Part shown: positions 1 through 11,345 of the stretch, one piece after another
Position numbering within the stretch: position 1 is the stretch's first letter
Layout of the letters: each line of letters starts with the position of its first letter
NCBI RefSeq assembly: GCF_000340215.1
Contig: NW_006921535.1
Coordinates: forward strand, 2,755,122-2,819,121
Direction of reading: 5' to 3'
Length of the DNA stretch: 64,000 bases
Source of the DNA: Pseudocercospora fijiensis CIRAD86
Lineage: Eukaryota > Ascomycota > Dothideomycetes > Mycosphaerellales > Mycosphaerellaceae
Notes under the pieces: model-generated
What the model saw: only the letters and a program-made list of their open reading frames with translations
Databases searched by the model: none
What the model was told of the DNA's origin: nothing
Program-made: the position numbers and the translations under genes

Positions 1-162
1 CATACTAACGTCTCGGGTAGCTTCACGGCTCTTTTCAACTACGTCCGCTACTACAGCGTGCGGCATCCAAAAGTTATTGATGACGAGCAGCTGCTCCAAT
101 ACATGCTAAGTATCGTCAGTCCGCAGCATGAATCAGGACGGAGGATTGAGGATGTAGCGTAG
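1..162 (+). CDS. 3' end of an unrecognised protein-coding gene (partial)
   Basis: Frame 1 is open from the first base to a TAG at 160-162, giving 53 residues. They look like real protein: a mixed aromatic and hydrophobic stretch (ALFNYVRYYSV), then a charged helix-like segment (VIDDEQLLQYML). The gene starts outside the window, so neither its length nor its family can be judged and no function is assigned. The open frame is short and could be chance; amino-acid composition is the only support. Confidence 0.4.
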   Translation, partial: HTNVSGSFTALFNYVRYYSVRHPKVIDDEQLLQYMLSIVSPQHESGRRIEDVA

Positions 163-1024
163 TCAAACAAAAGAGCATGTTCAGTACGTCCTCCAGAGGT
201 CCCATAAAACAGATTCCAAAAGCGCAGTTAATGAAGAATGCGTCGGCCTAGTTGACGAAATTGCGAGTTAGCAAAGCGCTGGTGAATAACGCCGCTCCAA
301 GAACTGGTTTCCATGCCCTCAAAGCACCTGCTTCTTGCATTTCCACACTATATATCAGCGGGCAAGGATGTTCTCCAGCTTCACTGCACCTGTCGTCCGG
401 CTGAGAATGTCTAGACTGATGGAATCTTTCGAGATGTTCCAGGAGACAGTTGGCTTCACAAAGGCGGCCGTCTGCAAGAGGTCCCAGTATAGCATAGGGA
501 CCAAAGCGTCGACGGAGGATGGTTCGGCGAAATCGAGTATTATGATAGTCGGCAACTTCGTATTACATGCTTAATCTCTTGGAGTTTCTCAATGCCGCGA
601 GATTTCAAATTCATGAATGGCACTACAACATTTCGAGACCGATCTCTTTCAAAGAGTCAGGAAGTCCTGGTTGGACACAGTGGGAGTACTCTGCGCTTTC
701 ACATTGCCATTCTCTCTAGCTGCTTTTCAATACTCCAGAAATCTCTGCGCACAATGCGCTTTTTCCATTCTTATGCTAACGACATTCTTTAGATGTGCGT
801 AATGTGCGTGTCGCTTGAGATACCAGTCCTTCCTGCTTCTACTCCGAATGATTCTCCAAGATCTTGCCGCTAAAGAAGCGCTTCGCGACTTGAGACTTAA
901 CGTCGAACTTCTGACGAAAGACTCTGCAATGCTTGCTTGGGGACTCCTATTCGAAGCCTCCCATCTTTGGCAGTACAAGGTTGTTGATTTTAGTCGATGA
1001 GACTGACTTCATCGACTTCATTAC
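163..1024. other. Intergenic stretch, no gene seen
   Basis: Only short overlapping frames of up to about 83 codons on both strands, with no recognisable motif and no good intron signals linking them. Base composition is ordinary, not RIP-like. It probably holds the terminators of the partial gene on the left and of the minus-strand gene on the right. Confidence 0.5.
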
Positions 1025-2167
1025 CTAATCCAGATCGATGTCATGGTTCTGCTTCTGGCTACGTGGTTCTTTCTGTGTGGTTCGAAGCATTTTTCGAAGC
1101 ATTTGGCGAGCCGTCGCTACAGGTCCTGTCTCTGCACGATGCAGTATTGTTGGACGTGCTGAGTCGGTGGCGAACTGCTTCGGACTCTGGATTTCTGGAG
1201 GACTCCAAGCTTTCTTGCAAGGAAAGATCCGCTTCTTGGGAGGATGCTGGTGTGTCACCTTCAGCAGCAGATCTGCCTCGCTGGTCTCTTTCTTGGGCGT
1301 CTGCGGTTCTCGGAGAGCTGGATGCACCATAGTCGGAGGAGGCAGCTTGTGAGTTTCGGCATAGTATTTGCCTGCTACCACATAGCTTGGTATGCCGGAT
1401 TGCTGCTCGATGGCTTCCATTGGCATGAACATCTTGTGGGATCTGCCTCTACCTCTGGTTGGCGAGGCCTCCTTCTCCACAATCTTCGCAAAGAACACCC
1501 TAATGACTCTGCTCTCCTTGAAATCTCCTGTTCCTTCCTCATCCTCATACCGTAAACGAGGATCTGGTACCCATAGATTCGGGTAAGAAAGCTTGTCTTC
1601 CTTGCCATGCACTCTTAGGGTGAATTGCAAGCCATCGTCGAATGCTTCTGGAGAAAAAGTGGTGTGTTTGCCGCTCTTTTGGGCCTTGGTAAGAAGCTTG
1701 GTAATAGCATCCTGGCGCTCGAGTATTTCACCCAAGTCGGCGTCGGAGGCATCCCACATTTGGGATGGGTCCCATTCTACAGCAAGAGCAGAGTCTCTTC
1801 GTTCTTCTCCATCACCATGAGCCTCACCTGGGATAACCTCCGCTTCTGGGTCCGTGAGAGTTCCTGGTAGGCTGGAGGCATGGTCTTGAACAGGAGCGTT
1901 CTTGCTTAGGACCCCACTCCGAGAAGCAGCGAGATGGTGTTTCTGACGATTCCAGTGGTTGAGAATTTCGAAATCCGCTGGAGCCACTTCTACAGGCTCA
2001 AGAGCCTCTAAAATCTCTTCTCGAACCTGTCTTGCTCGTGCCGCGACATTGTTTCTTGGCGATGGATACACATCATTCCTGGTGCTGCCGATAGTCTGGG
2101 TTCCGAAATCAGAAATCAGTCGCTCAATGGTGACAGAGGTATCGGTGTCGTGGTTGAAAGCGTCCAT
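1025..2167 (-). CDS. Hypothetical protein, 380 aa
   Basis: One uninterrupted frame of 380 residues from an ATG at 2167 to a stop at 1025. I do not recognise the family. The protein is hydrophilic, with no signal peptide or membrane segment. The first 60 residues hold an amphipathic charged segment (RARQVREEILEALEPVE). A middle part, roughly residues 145-260, looks most folded and includes a stretch rich in aromatic and charged residues (FTLRVHGKEDKLSYPNLWVPDPRLRYEDEE). The last 100 residues are basic, proline-rich and probably disordered. The next gene downstream on the same strand map (3022-4008) is also hydrophilic and unrecognised. Codon content is normal and not RIP-affected, so it is probably a real gene. 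No introns are needed. Confidence 0.6.
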   Translation of the reverse strand: MDAFNHDTDTSVTIERLISDFGTQTIGSTRNDVYPSPRNNVAARARQVREEILEALEPVEVAPADFEILNHWNRQKHHLAASRSGVLSKNAPVQDHASSLPGTLTDPEAEVIPGEAHGDGEERRDSALAVEWDPSQMWDASDADLGEILERQDAITKLLTKAQKSGKHTTFSPEAFDDGLQFTLRVHGKEDKLSYPNLWVPDPRLRYEDEEGTGDFKESRVIRVFFAKIVEKEASPTRGRGRSHKMFMPMEAIEQQSGIPSYVVAGKYYAETHKLPPPTMVHPALREPQTPKKETSEADLLLKVTHQHPPKKRIFPCKKAWSPPEIQSPKQFATDSARPTILHRAETGPVATARQMLRKMLRTTQKEPRSQKQNHDIDLD

Positions 2168-3021
2168 TGTCGGGTCGGAAGGTGTTCGATTCTATTGTTT
2201 AGTGTTGACAATAGAAAGATGTTGATGTTATTGTCGTAGAAGCAAGACAATGAGAAGGCATACATATATGAAGCCGCTTTCCGCAGTATCACATGCATAT
2301 TCGCAAAGTGAGGTCACCATTTGCATGTGAGACTCGGTGAGTGAGTCAGTGAGTGATATTCGACTGCAGCATGTGCCTTGCTATACAATCCTGTGGCAAA
2401 AAGATAACGGCCGATTGGCGAGTGAATGATCTTTAGTAGAATGCATGAGCATCTTGCAGATCACTATGCAGTATATCAAGTAGCTTGATGGCCTGCTTGG
2501 AGGATCAGCGGTAGTCATAATATAATGTCAGCAAGCTTGCTGCGCTCACTTATGGTCAAAGCACCCTCACATGAGCAAACGAATGGATCTACCTCGCATA
2601 TTCAAGAGCGATAGCAAGTGCAACTTAAGCGCTGAGAATTGTGATACGGGCGTTGCCGATATTAATACTTAGGAACTGATCTGTAGTAGAATAGTTAAGA
2701 CCAGGCAACGTGTTCACTTCCGCAAATTCATCGTAATCAGGCCGGATCTGATTCAAACATTCACATGAAATCAACGACGAGAGGAAAAAAAAATATTTGA
2801 AATGCGATATTGTGTGTTGGTGTGATGCCAAATTGTATTAGAACAACATACCTATCAGTACTCTGCCAGAGAGTAGCAGAGTCTACCCATAAATACCACT
2901 ACCCAGAGCAGTATCGAAAAGGAAATTCACGAACCTTGGAGCGATGAGCCAGTTGGTCAGCCTGGCTCACGGCACTCAAGCTTTATCGAACTAGAAGTAA
3001 GTCAGTCGAGCAGTATGCTCA
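2168..3021. other. Intergenic stretch with GTGA-type micro-repeats
   Basis: No supported gene. Around 2330-2355 there is a short run of repeated GTGAGT/GTCAGT units. The spacer should contain the promoter of the 380-aa gene (which starts at 2167 and points left) and the 3' end of the gene at 3022-4008. Confidence 0.4.
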
Positions 3022-4008
3022 TCAAACCTGTGAGTCGTCAGCGCAACCTTCGGAGCCTTGCTTCCAAGTGCTGATCAAAGAGTCGAGCTCTTGTGGCCGC
3101 TCGAAGATCTTTCGTCTGCGATTCTGCGATTTGTTGTGACCAGACGTTATGCGAACTGATGTTTGACACTCCCATTCTTGGTCTGAAGAGTCGTCGGTCT
3201 CCAAGGCCTCTTCGTATGGCTCAGCTTGATTTGCTGGAGACTCCGGTACCTCAGACTCTGAAGAGTCGTCAGTCTCTTGGACATTCTCGACTTTTTCGGG
3301 TTGGATTCCTTCCGAATCGTCCGTAGTACTGTCTCGGCTGTCGCCTATGTCCGTAGAATCGTTGCAATGCTCAAGCTGGACTGCTTCTTGGTCGTCTGAT
3401 TTCGAGATTGCAGGGCTCTCGTTCTTTGCAGTCTCCTCCCCTTCTTGAGAGTCTTGCTTGAAACGAAGCAATCTTTCCAGGTCCTCATCGGGGCTGATCT
3501 CGACCCGTTTGAAGCCTGTATCTCTGGCTTGCTTGAAAGCGGCTTGGATCGAAGGAGGGAGTGTACTAGGCAGGTGTGATGGACGTTCTGCCAGATGTAA
3601 TGGTGGGCAAGAAGTGAGCGGGATAGCGATGCATGTCCGAGGTACCTTTGGTGCCTTGACTAGACTACAAGTCTCGTCGCCATTCGGGTCTTTTGCCATT
3701 GTGGGCGACGTTTGTAGTCTGAGCTGAACTGCGACCTTCTCGGTGGCATCCTGTCTCGCTCTGATGAGTTTCCTGACGCGCTTCTCCAGGAAGCCGGGGC
3801 CTGTTGAACCCATGACTCGTTCTTTTGGGGTGATGGAGATTACAGAAGTCTTGGTAGAAGAAGTGGTGTGCTCGGATGTCTTCGAAGCCACGTTGAAAGA
3901 GCTCGTTGAAGATGGTCGTTGAAGTGCTTTTGCCGGGACCAGCCTGGCAAGAAGAAGCAGATGCGGTAGCTCGATCTGGAGGATTCGTGTTCTCTGATGT
4001 GCCAACAC
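3022..4008 (-). CDS. Hypothetical acidic, Ser/Asp-rich protein, up to 328 aa
   Basis: Open frame of 328 codons, family not recognised. The part after the Met at 3813 looks most protein-like: a basic helical segment (LEKRVRKLIRARQDATEKVAVQLR), then a segment with DTGFKRVEISPDEDLERLLRF. The last 140 residues are strongly acidic and Ser/Asp/Glu-rich with repeated TDDSS/DDSSE motifs, typical of a disordered tail. The first 60 residues look less convincing, and an overlapping second frame is open over 3665-4021, so the true start may be at 3813 or an upstream intron may exist. No signal peptide, membrane span or catalytic motif is visible. Confidence 0.5.
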   Translation of the reverse strand: MLAHQRTRILQIELPHLLLLARLVPAKALQRPSSTSSFNVASKTSEHTTSSTKTSVISITPKERVMGSTGPGFLEKRVRKLIRARQDATEKVAVQLRLQTSPTMAKDPNGDETCSLVKAPKVPRTCIAIPLTSCPPLHLAERPSHLPSTLPPSIQAAFKQARDTGFKRVEISPDEDLERLLRFKQDSQEGEETAKNESPAISKSDDQEAVQLEHCNDSTDIGDSRDSTTDDSEGIQPEKVENVQETDDSSESEVPESPANQAEPYEEALETDDSSDQEWECQTSVRITSGHNKSQNRRRKIFERPQELDSLISTWKQGSEGCADDSQV

Positions 4009-4560
4009 TCCAGTGCATCAAGTTCCCTTATATGGTGCCAGCCGGGACTTCACCTGGCAGTGTGAAAGCCGAGGAGAATGCCATTCTTCACGCCGCAAAA
4101 TTGGCGGGACAATGTGTGTATAAGTCAGCGAAAGCGGTTGGGGCCAATGACAAGCCCATTGTTGCGTGAGTATGAAGCGAACAAGACCATTGTGTCCTGA
4201 ACAAAGGCCAACGATCTCCTTCTGCTCCGGCACTCCATTGTCGCCACATGGGAACAACGCCTTTGTGCTCGTTATCCATCGCAGACTGGATCGACTGACC
4301 ATTCTTCATACATACCATATGCCCAACATGCGAGGATCCCTCGTTCGCAGCTGGCCACACGACCGTCGAAAGTCGCTATGCATACACACACAGCGTCCAC
4401 AGAATGCAGCCGCAGACTCAACATCAACTTGAGCCAGCATGCACATTTGGATCTGCTTGCCGCTCTGTCTTGTGACACGCCAAGCCGCAGAATGTGATCA
4501 TAGGACACTGGCCTTTCACTGGCATCTCCTCCGAGCACTGTGTTGAAGCCGCACGCCGCA
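4009..4560. other. Intergenic stretch before the RIP-mutated block
   Basis: Ordinary composition with CpA and TpG still common. Several short overlapping frames on both strands but nothing recognisable. Composition shifts sharply between about 4560 and 4640, marking the edge of the mutated block. Confidence 0.4.
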
Positions 4561-7277
4561 CGCCGATGGAGCTCTGTATATACCAGATTGTTAATGGAGG
4601 CTTAGCTTTGCTTTAGTCTGTTGTCGCTTCCCACTATTCCTATACCTTCCTTACTAGCCTTGCTGTGCCTGTTGTCGCGACAAACCTTGCTTGGACTCGC
4701 TACAACTTCGCGCTTCGCCCTACAATATTCTTCTTCTATCGATACCGATACCAATAGCGATACCGATAGCGATACCGATAGCCATACCGATAGTAGTAGC
4801 CGCTATAGCTAGTATTGCGAGCGACCTTATTCTTAGCGTAGCTTTAGCTTTAGCTTTAGTAGCGTACTTACTAGTAGGAGAAGGAGAATATTTATTATAA
4901 ATCGCGAGGCGTATCGCTATAGACTCGCTACTAACTCGCTCTAGACTTCGACGCCCTACCGCTATAAATGCCTATAATTTCTAGTATTATAGCGTAGAGA
5001 TACAGTTAGAGCTACTCGATTAGGTAGCTACTAGTATACTAAATAAGAAGAAGGCGGTATTAAATAGACTATAGAAATATAAGGCTACTAGACCTACTAT
5101 AGAAACGGACTCTAGTAAGCTTATACTAGCGCTATACTACTACTATATACGCTCTAATAACTTTAAGTATCGTATATCTAATACTAAGGGCGAGCGAGTC
5201 TATACTTACTATAAGTATAAAGGCAAGTCTAGCTATACGGCTAGCTTAGAGGACAGAGGTTAAAGAAGATAATAGTAATAGCAAGCTAGCCGTAATATAG
5301 GCGCGAGTCGAGGCTATAGAGGCAAAGAATACTATATTAAAGGCAAAGACTAAGGCACTTAAAGCTAGTAGACTCGATAAGTTAGAAGGATACTACCTCT
5401 CGTAGTTTAAATAGCTTAATAAAAAGGCTATTACTAAATTCTTTATATAGTTAACGCCTAACTAGGTATAATAGGTGCCCTAATTAGTAGATATTATTAT
5501 ATAAATAGAGGTAGAAATAGTAGAGGTTTAAGAAGGTTATAGATAAAATCGAACTAGAAAAGGCGACTCGCTATATACTCGCGGCCGGCTCGTAGATCGC
5601 CGATTAGTATATGTTATTTAATATTTATAAACTTAATTATCCTAGCTTTCTAATTCCGAGCCGCCGCTAACTAAGTACGTACTACTAATAGCTTATCTAA
5701 CTCTATTAGTTCTAGCTCTAATACTAAGAAAGCGTAGGCTCGAGTAGGTAGGCTTTAAGATCTAGGATTCGGAATTAGCGAGTCCATAGCAAGTACTATA
5801 GAATCTAATATATACTAAATCCTTAAATGTCTTACTCTATATTATTAAGAACGCCGTTAGGTATAGGAATACCTTAGTAAGAATGCTCGCTAAGCTCTAG
5901 ATAATAGTAGTATAGAATATACGGAATACCTAGCATAACGCACAGTTAATTAGCCTACCTCCTAATATAATAGCTATTCTAGAGGTAAATAAATTCGAGG
6001 ACTTTATTATATATAGTTAGTATATAGATTATAAGGAAGGTAGTCTAATCCGCTAGTAGTTTAGTATCGTATAGTAACTCGCGTAGTAACTCGTAGAAAT
6101 AGCCTCTCTAGCCATTTAGCACAGGTACTTGCTAGCGCTACTATACCCTAATCCGCTAGTTTATCTTACTTATACTATATTTAAAGTAGTTCCCGAAGGC
6201 TAGTAGCGATTATTCCGGGTTACTACGAGTCGTAAGGCGAGTCTTATAGTAAGCGTCTACGGCTAGAATCGTCTCTACTCTATAGTCTAATCGGATAATC
6301 CGAGTCTATAGCATTATACCACTATTCCGGATCGTTATAAGGTATTAAGCTAGTATAGAGACTCGGATAGCTATCTAGCTCGTAATACCTATATACTAGT
6401 AGATCTAGATAATATAACGCGAGTAAATATTAATCGCTACGTAGATTTATATTCCCTAATACGCGAATTTATAGTAAGTATCTATTAATATTACGTAACT
6501 AGGACCGGGTATAATAATCGCTCTATAGTATTCTCGCGCCCGCTCGCGGCGGACTTGTAACCCTTTAGGATTTAGTAAAGAAGCTATATAATATAGCTAA
6601 TTTCTACTAATAATATCATATTCAGACCTAATATACTAGCAGATATACAGGCACTACTATACCGTCGGCCGAAGAACTCTACTATAGACTTCTCGAGCTC
6701 TTCCTATAAGACTTCTACTATCTTCTCTTCTATCTCTATCTATTTATCTTACGATAATACCTTCTTTAATCTAAGCTCTTAATATACCTTTTAATATCTC
6801 TGCTCGCTAATATTGAATCTATTTATCTTTAGTACTTTAACCGCCTCTTTATTAGTTAAGCGTAAAGTAGAGAAGGCATATACGACTCGGATCTTTAGTA
6901 TATCGATATTATTAACTTAGTTACAGTAAGCGTAATAGCTATAATTAACTCTCTATTTCTTAAGCCTTCGATAAAGCGTAGAAATAGCTATCTAGTAACT
7001 AGTCTCTTATATAAGGTACTATAGGATTCCGCTTTATATAGTACTACTACTAACCTATAAGGTTATCTAAGCCCTCTATAGCGAGAGATCGGTACGTAGA
7101 GGCATTTTGTGGGTTAATAGAGAGTATAGTATAAGGGCAAATATAGAATAGTTAGTTAGTCGTAAAGGTAGGTTAGTAGAGGCAGTAAGAACCTCTATTA
7201 ACAATCTAGTATATATAGGCCTCCCTATACGCTACCCCGCCTTCGTGCATTTCTATTTGTACTGTTTATCCTAACGT
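4561..7277. repeat. RIP-mutated repeat tract, unclassified
   Basis: Strong loss of CpA/TpG with a flood of TpA and CTA/TAG. CpG remains common, so this is not simple AT drift. Stops interrupt every frame. Around 5040-5270 on the plus strand a lysine-rich segment with several tyrosines reads through few stops and could be the remnant of a cysteine-bearing (zinc-knuckle-like) protein in which TGT/TGC codons became TAT/TAC, but I cannot assign an element class. Confidence 0.6.
4735..4796. repeat. Short tandem repeat of GATACC/GATAGC units
   Basis: About ten copies of a 6-bp unit alternating CGATAC and CGATAG at the left edge of the RIP-mutated block. It translates as a Thr/Asp/Ser or Ile/Pro run, so the short frames over it are low-complexity artefacts. 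Confidence 0.75.
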
Positions 7278-7280
7278 AAT

Positions 7281-7336
7281 AGAGGGATTTCGCCGCACCT
7301 TCTAATGCCGCTCTAGGTGCCGCTCTAGCCCCTAAT
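7281..7336 (+). repeat. Left terminal inverted repeat of the Harbinger element
   Basis: Starts AGAGGGATTTCGCCGCACCT and is followed by two TGCCGCTCTAGG-like units. It matches the reverse complement of 10634-10697, which has three such units. A further palindromic cluster of the same subunit lies at about 7390-7430. Confidence 0.8.
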
Positions 7337-9239
7337 ATAGCCTAGTACGGCCTAATAAGGAAGTAAACAGTGCGCGTATACGTGTTACCTTTAGCTGCCG
7401 CTCTAGCGCTAGAGCGGCCGCTCTAGTGCTAGATTAGGTCGCTAAGTAAGTAAATATAGCTTAGCGTAGTAGAATTAGCCGCAGGTGCTAACCTCGGGCT
7501 TCTAGCCTTCTATGTATCGCGTCGACTATCGCTATAAAATAAATTAGTATATTAATTGCTAGCAATTATGTCTTACGAGAATAGCTTCTTAAGGCTTTCG
7601 TCGGTCGCCTCTACGCCTATTTCCTAGTCTCTAACCCCTATACCGATTCTACAACCGCCGAGCGCTATTTAGCCGCCTAGTAATAGTGTCGATTTCGACT
7701 GTTTCTATAGACCTCCTAGCTAGCTTATCTATAATAAGCGTAGTAAACTAGTCGCTTAGTCGACTAAGCGATAGATAATAATACCTTAACCTATTACTTA
7801 GCATCTTGCCGCCCTTCGAGGTAAGATGCCTCTACTAAGCATACCGTAGCTGCTTAACCGTAAGGCGAGTAAATCCGCTCGAAGGAAGGCGAGGTTAGCA
7901 GCTTAATTAGAAGCCGATTAAGCGGCTATTAGTATAGTCGATAAAGAGGCGCTACGAGCGAGTTAGCCTATAGGCTCTTCTAGTCTTACTAACTATTAGA
8001 AGGTCGTACTTAGTAAGGTAGTGTTTAAGCATATAATAATGCTTAGTTAGCTAAAAATATAGGATACTATTAGCCTAGTATTCGCAAGAGAGACCGGATT
8101 TACTTATAGAAGCTTAAAGAAGGTGTTTAAGGCAATACTAAAGGTCTATAACTAATAGCGCGACCCTAAGCAAGGCGGCACCTATATAGACTCTAGTACT
8201 AAATTTAACAACGAATATACTAATCGGCTTAGTAAGATAAAGGCGGCGATTGCTAAGAAGCAATAGTTAGCTAAAGACAAGGCGAAGGCCGCTAAGAAGA
8301 AGGAACTTAGAAGATAAGGCTATTAATGCTTAGCGAGTAAGACTAAACCTTACCAAAAGCCGGAAGGATAAGGGGAAGAAGAAAGCGCCCTTACTAGACC
8401 CCGAGTCTAGTAGTAGTAGTAAGTCTAATACTTATATTAATAAAGAAGAAGATAAGATAGACGAGGAAGTAGAGCGGAATAAGATTGATCTACTAGAAAC
8501 AGTCTATTCGGAGGCCGACTTCGATAAAGAGGCGGTCTATAATTTATAGACTCTAGCGGCTTCTCGTTCTTTAGCAACGCTATAGCTAGTCGATAAGAAG
8601 GCCTCTAAGAAGCGCAAGACAAGGCGGGAGTTAGCTAAAGAACCTCCGACAATAGAAGCTAGTATAGCGGCGTTAGTACGGTCGTTAAATAGTAGCGAAG
8701 TAAACGATAAGAGTAAGCGCGAGCTAAAGAGGCTAAAGAGCGATATTAGTACGCTTAAGGCCTAGAATAACACTATTCTATCGTTCTTAAAGAATATAGC
8801 TAGCTAGTAGGAACAGGGCTCTAACTAGGCAAATTTAGTAAAGGAAAGCACTCCGGTAGTTGCTAGGGATATAGAGGTCGACCTAACCTATAAATAATTA
8901 ATTAGAAGTACTTATAGTAAAGCAGAGCTATAGGAGTATATAGCGGCGGGCGTAGATCTATTCGATCCGATAGTAGATCTGTCGTAGTTTAAGGGCTAAT
9001 AAAATAGCATATTTGTCGCTTCTGCTATATAGCTATAAAATAGTTAATTTTAGTCGTATAAAGTCGCGCAAAAAATATATTATAGCTACGATATATACGA
9101 TGAAGCGCTTGTATAGTAATATATAGGTGTTAGTATTACGTTGTAGTAAAATGTAGTGCTAAAGGTTATAGCTTAGTATATATATACATTTCGGCTAAGA
9201 TAAAGTTTACCTCCGCGGACCTCCGCGGACCTCCTATAT

Positions 9240-10400
9240 AGAACCTTCTCGACTATTACTAAATGTTAACTGCCCGCCTATGTCTTCGCTTTCGTATATG
9301 TATTCGCTATAGATAGACAGGCTCGTCTAGGATAGGTGTATTGCCGTATAGATAGAGATATTCCGTAGTAGAGGGAGGTCTTATCTTAAAGCGCGCATTA
9401 TACTAATTGCTACCTCGTAGGCAGGTATATACGTTTGTAAGCAAAGTAGCCGTTAGATAATAAGACGAGACCGGCTAGTTGCTAATGTATTGTTGCTTAG
9501 TAAGGCCTAGATATCCCTATAACTATAAGGTCTTTCTAAAGGCGTATTCTATCTCTATTCTTACCCTTAATATACGAGTATTAAATACTTGTTTTAATAG
9601 CGGCAGAGGCTTGCTAGGCTATAGACAGATAACACTATAAGTACAATAGTATACTAGATCGCTATAGAGATAAAGCATTGTCCGGTTTTCTATAAGACGG
9701 CGTATTTGCTCGGGAACCGCGGATTCTTGCTAGATAGACTAGTTATTAGATCTGCCTTCGAATAGGCCGATAAGAGACGACAGTATACCGTCGGAGGTAA
9801 TAATGCCTTAGAATTTGTAGCTATACTTCTTCTTATACCCTATATAGTAGATTCGTTAGTCGTAGGTAGACCGAAGAGGCCTTATAGTGCTACGGAATGT
9901 GCTATTAATAAAACCCTAAAAATTACCTAGATATCTAGCTCTTTTAACACTGCGTACAAAGCCCCTTATAATGTAATATCGTCTTAATCGTAGGTACTAC
10001 CGGATAAGGCTTCCGAATTGCTCCTCGATATAGAGTATTATATCCGAGAAGATTGTCGATAGAAAGCACTTTAGTCGGCTAAAATAGTTAGTTAGGTCCT
10101 TCTAGCGATACGGATACGATAGCCGCCGACATATAATATAGAATGCTAGCTCCGGCTCGTAGACGTAACGATTAGACTATTATATAGTATCGATTCGTAA
10201 TATAATAGCTAGGAAGCGAATCTCTGCCTTACTAAACCTGTTACCGCGGTAATTAGCTAAGCGTAGCGGTAGTAAGGTCTATCTAACCTTCTAACCTTCT
10301 AAAATATATACTAACTATTAATAATAATAATAACCTCTAAAAACGGCGATATACCTATATTTATCTTCTACCTTTATATCGATATAATCGTCTAGACTCT
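9240..10400 (-). pseudogene. Degenerate Harbinger-type DDE transposase
   Basis: Read on the minus strand through stops, the frame keeps the layout of the fungal DDE_Tnp_4 endonuclease: an N-terminal helical segment (FSKAEIRFLAI), a VYEPELAF / CRRLSYPYR block near 10100-10200, a first acidic position in GFIN near 9903-9915 where GF-acidic is expected (Asp to Asn fits CpA to TpA on the opposite strand), a second Asp in a YLYSD block, and a Glu in an IEIEYAF block. Many Trp and Gln codons are stops. No indels are needed to follow the frame in this part, so damage is mainly point mutation. Clearly non-functional. Confidence 0.75.
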
Positions 10401-10633
10401 ATACCTTCCTTATATACGGAATTGTCGGCCGCGAGCGGAAACTACGGTCTCTACGCTTCGTATATACCTAAGCGATTAATATAACGACGATTGCTAGCAA
10501 GCGCGACCTTACTACCTTAACGACTGCTATTTTGCCTATACTATATACGCGCTACGCGCTCGGAAACACGATATCTATACGAAGCGGAAAGAGACGGAAT
10601 ACTAGGCTTATTCGAGACATAGCGGCTATAATT

Positions 10634-10697
10634 AGGAGCTAGAGCGGCACCTAGAGCGGCACCTAGAGCGGCAACAAAGGTGCGGCGAAATCCCTCT
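10634..10697 (-). repeat. Right terminal inverted repeat of the Harbinger element
   Basis: Reverse complement begins AGAGGGATTTCGCCGCACCT and carries three TGCCGCTCTAGG-type subrepeats, one more than the left arm. Arms therefore differ by one subunit but match at the extreme end. Confidence 0.8.
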
Positions 10698-10706
10698 AAT
10701 AGTTAC

Positions 10707-10752
10707 GGGTAAATACTCAAATGGGACACATTAGCATAGTAATTACTCGAAT
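10707..10752 (+). repeat. 46-bp repeat, inverted copy in the urease promoter
   Basis: Starts GGGTAAATACTCAAATGGGA. It matches the reverse complement of 27344-27389 at 43 of 46 positions, and all three differences are G here versus A changes of the RIP type, this copy being the mutated one. The sub-motif ATTAGCATAGTAATTACTCG occurs here and again near 10780, with a slightly diverged third copy near 10807. Confidence 0.85.
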
Positions 10753-11061
10753 AGTAAACCTCTTACTAGGATGGGACACATTAGCATAGTAATTACTCGG
10801 ATAGTAAGCATTAGCATACTAATTACTCGGATGGGATTTCTGTATCCGTAGTGTATACTAGCAAATATAGAAAATCCCCTATTACTACTACTTAGTTATA
10901 GAGTTGTAGTTTTCTTGTAAGTCCGGGATAACTATAGTTAAACACTATTTCCCTATTTCTATATTATATGTATATTGTATAGAATACAGAAATGCGGTAG
11001 TAATCTACTATAGTTAGAGTCCTAAACCTCCTTTACCTTTACTCTCAACCTTTTATAAACT

Positions 11062-11345
11062 CCTAGCTTGTTTCTGCATTTCTGTATTATATATATATTG
11101 CATAGAATGTAGAAATACGGCTATAATTAGAGTCCTTCCTAGACCTTTACTCTTAACCTTTCAAAAACTCCTAGCTTGTTTCTGCATTTCTGTATTCTAT
11201 ATATATTGTATAGAATGTAGAAATACGGCTACAATTAGAGTCCCTCCTAGACCTTTACTCTTAACCTTTTAAAAACTCCTAGCTTGTTTCTACATTTCTG
11301 TATTCTATATATATTGTATAGAATACAGAAATGTAGAAATGAACC
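11062..11345. repeat. 108-bp tandem repeat with palindromes
   Basis: The anchor CCTAGCTTGTTTCT recurs at 11062, 11170 and 11278, an exact 108-bp period; a partial earlier unit starts near 10950. Each unit holds an inverted repeat built from ATTTCTGTATTC and GAATACAGAAAT. In the last unit the arms are perfect over 21 bp (11287-11307 and 11319-11339) around an 11-nt AT loop. Confidence 0.9.

Larger units (their letters stand above)
7281..10697 (-). mobile_element. PIF/Harbinger-type DNA transposon, RIP-inactivated
   Basis: A 3417-bp element bounded by inverted repeats that both begin AGAGGGATTTCGCCGCACCT and continue into repeated TGCCGCTCTAGG units. A 3-bp AAT lies directly outside each end (7278-7280 and 10698-10700), a candidate target duplication. 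The right half encodes, on the minus strand, a degenerate DDE transposase of the Harbinger (DDE_Tnp_4) type. The left half (about 7560-8990, plus strand) carries a second, Lys/Ala-rich degenerate frame that would fit the accessory protein such elements often carry, though I see no clear Myb motif. Stops arise at Gln and Trp codons, as expected of RIP. Confidence 0.8.

Noticed and set aside
3665..4021. 118-codon frame with a GPGKST-like string resembling a P-loop
   Set aside because: It is an alternative frame of the 328-codon gene and the surrounding sequence does not resemble a nucleotide-binding fold.
4621..4900. Two short frames with Asp/Thr or Ile/Pro repeats
   Set aside because: They follow a 6-bp tandem repeat at the edge of the mutated block.
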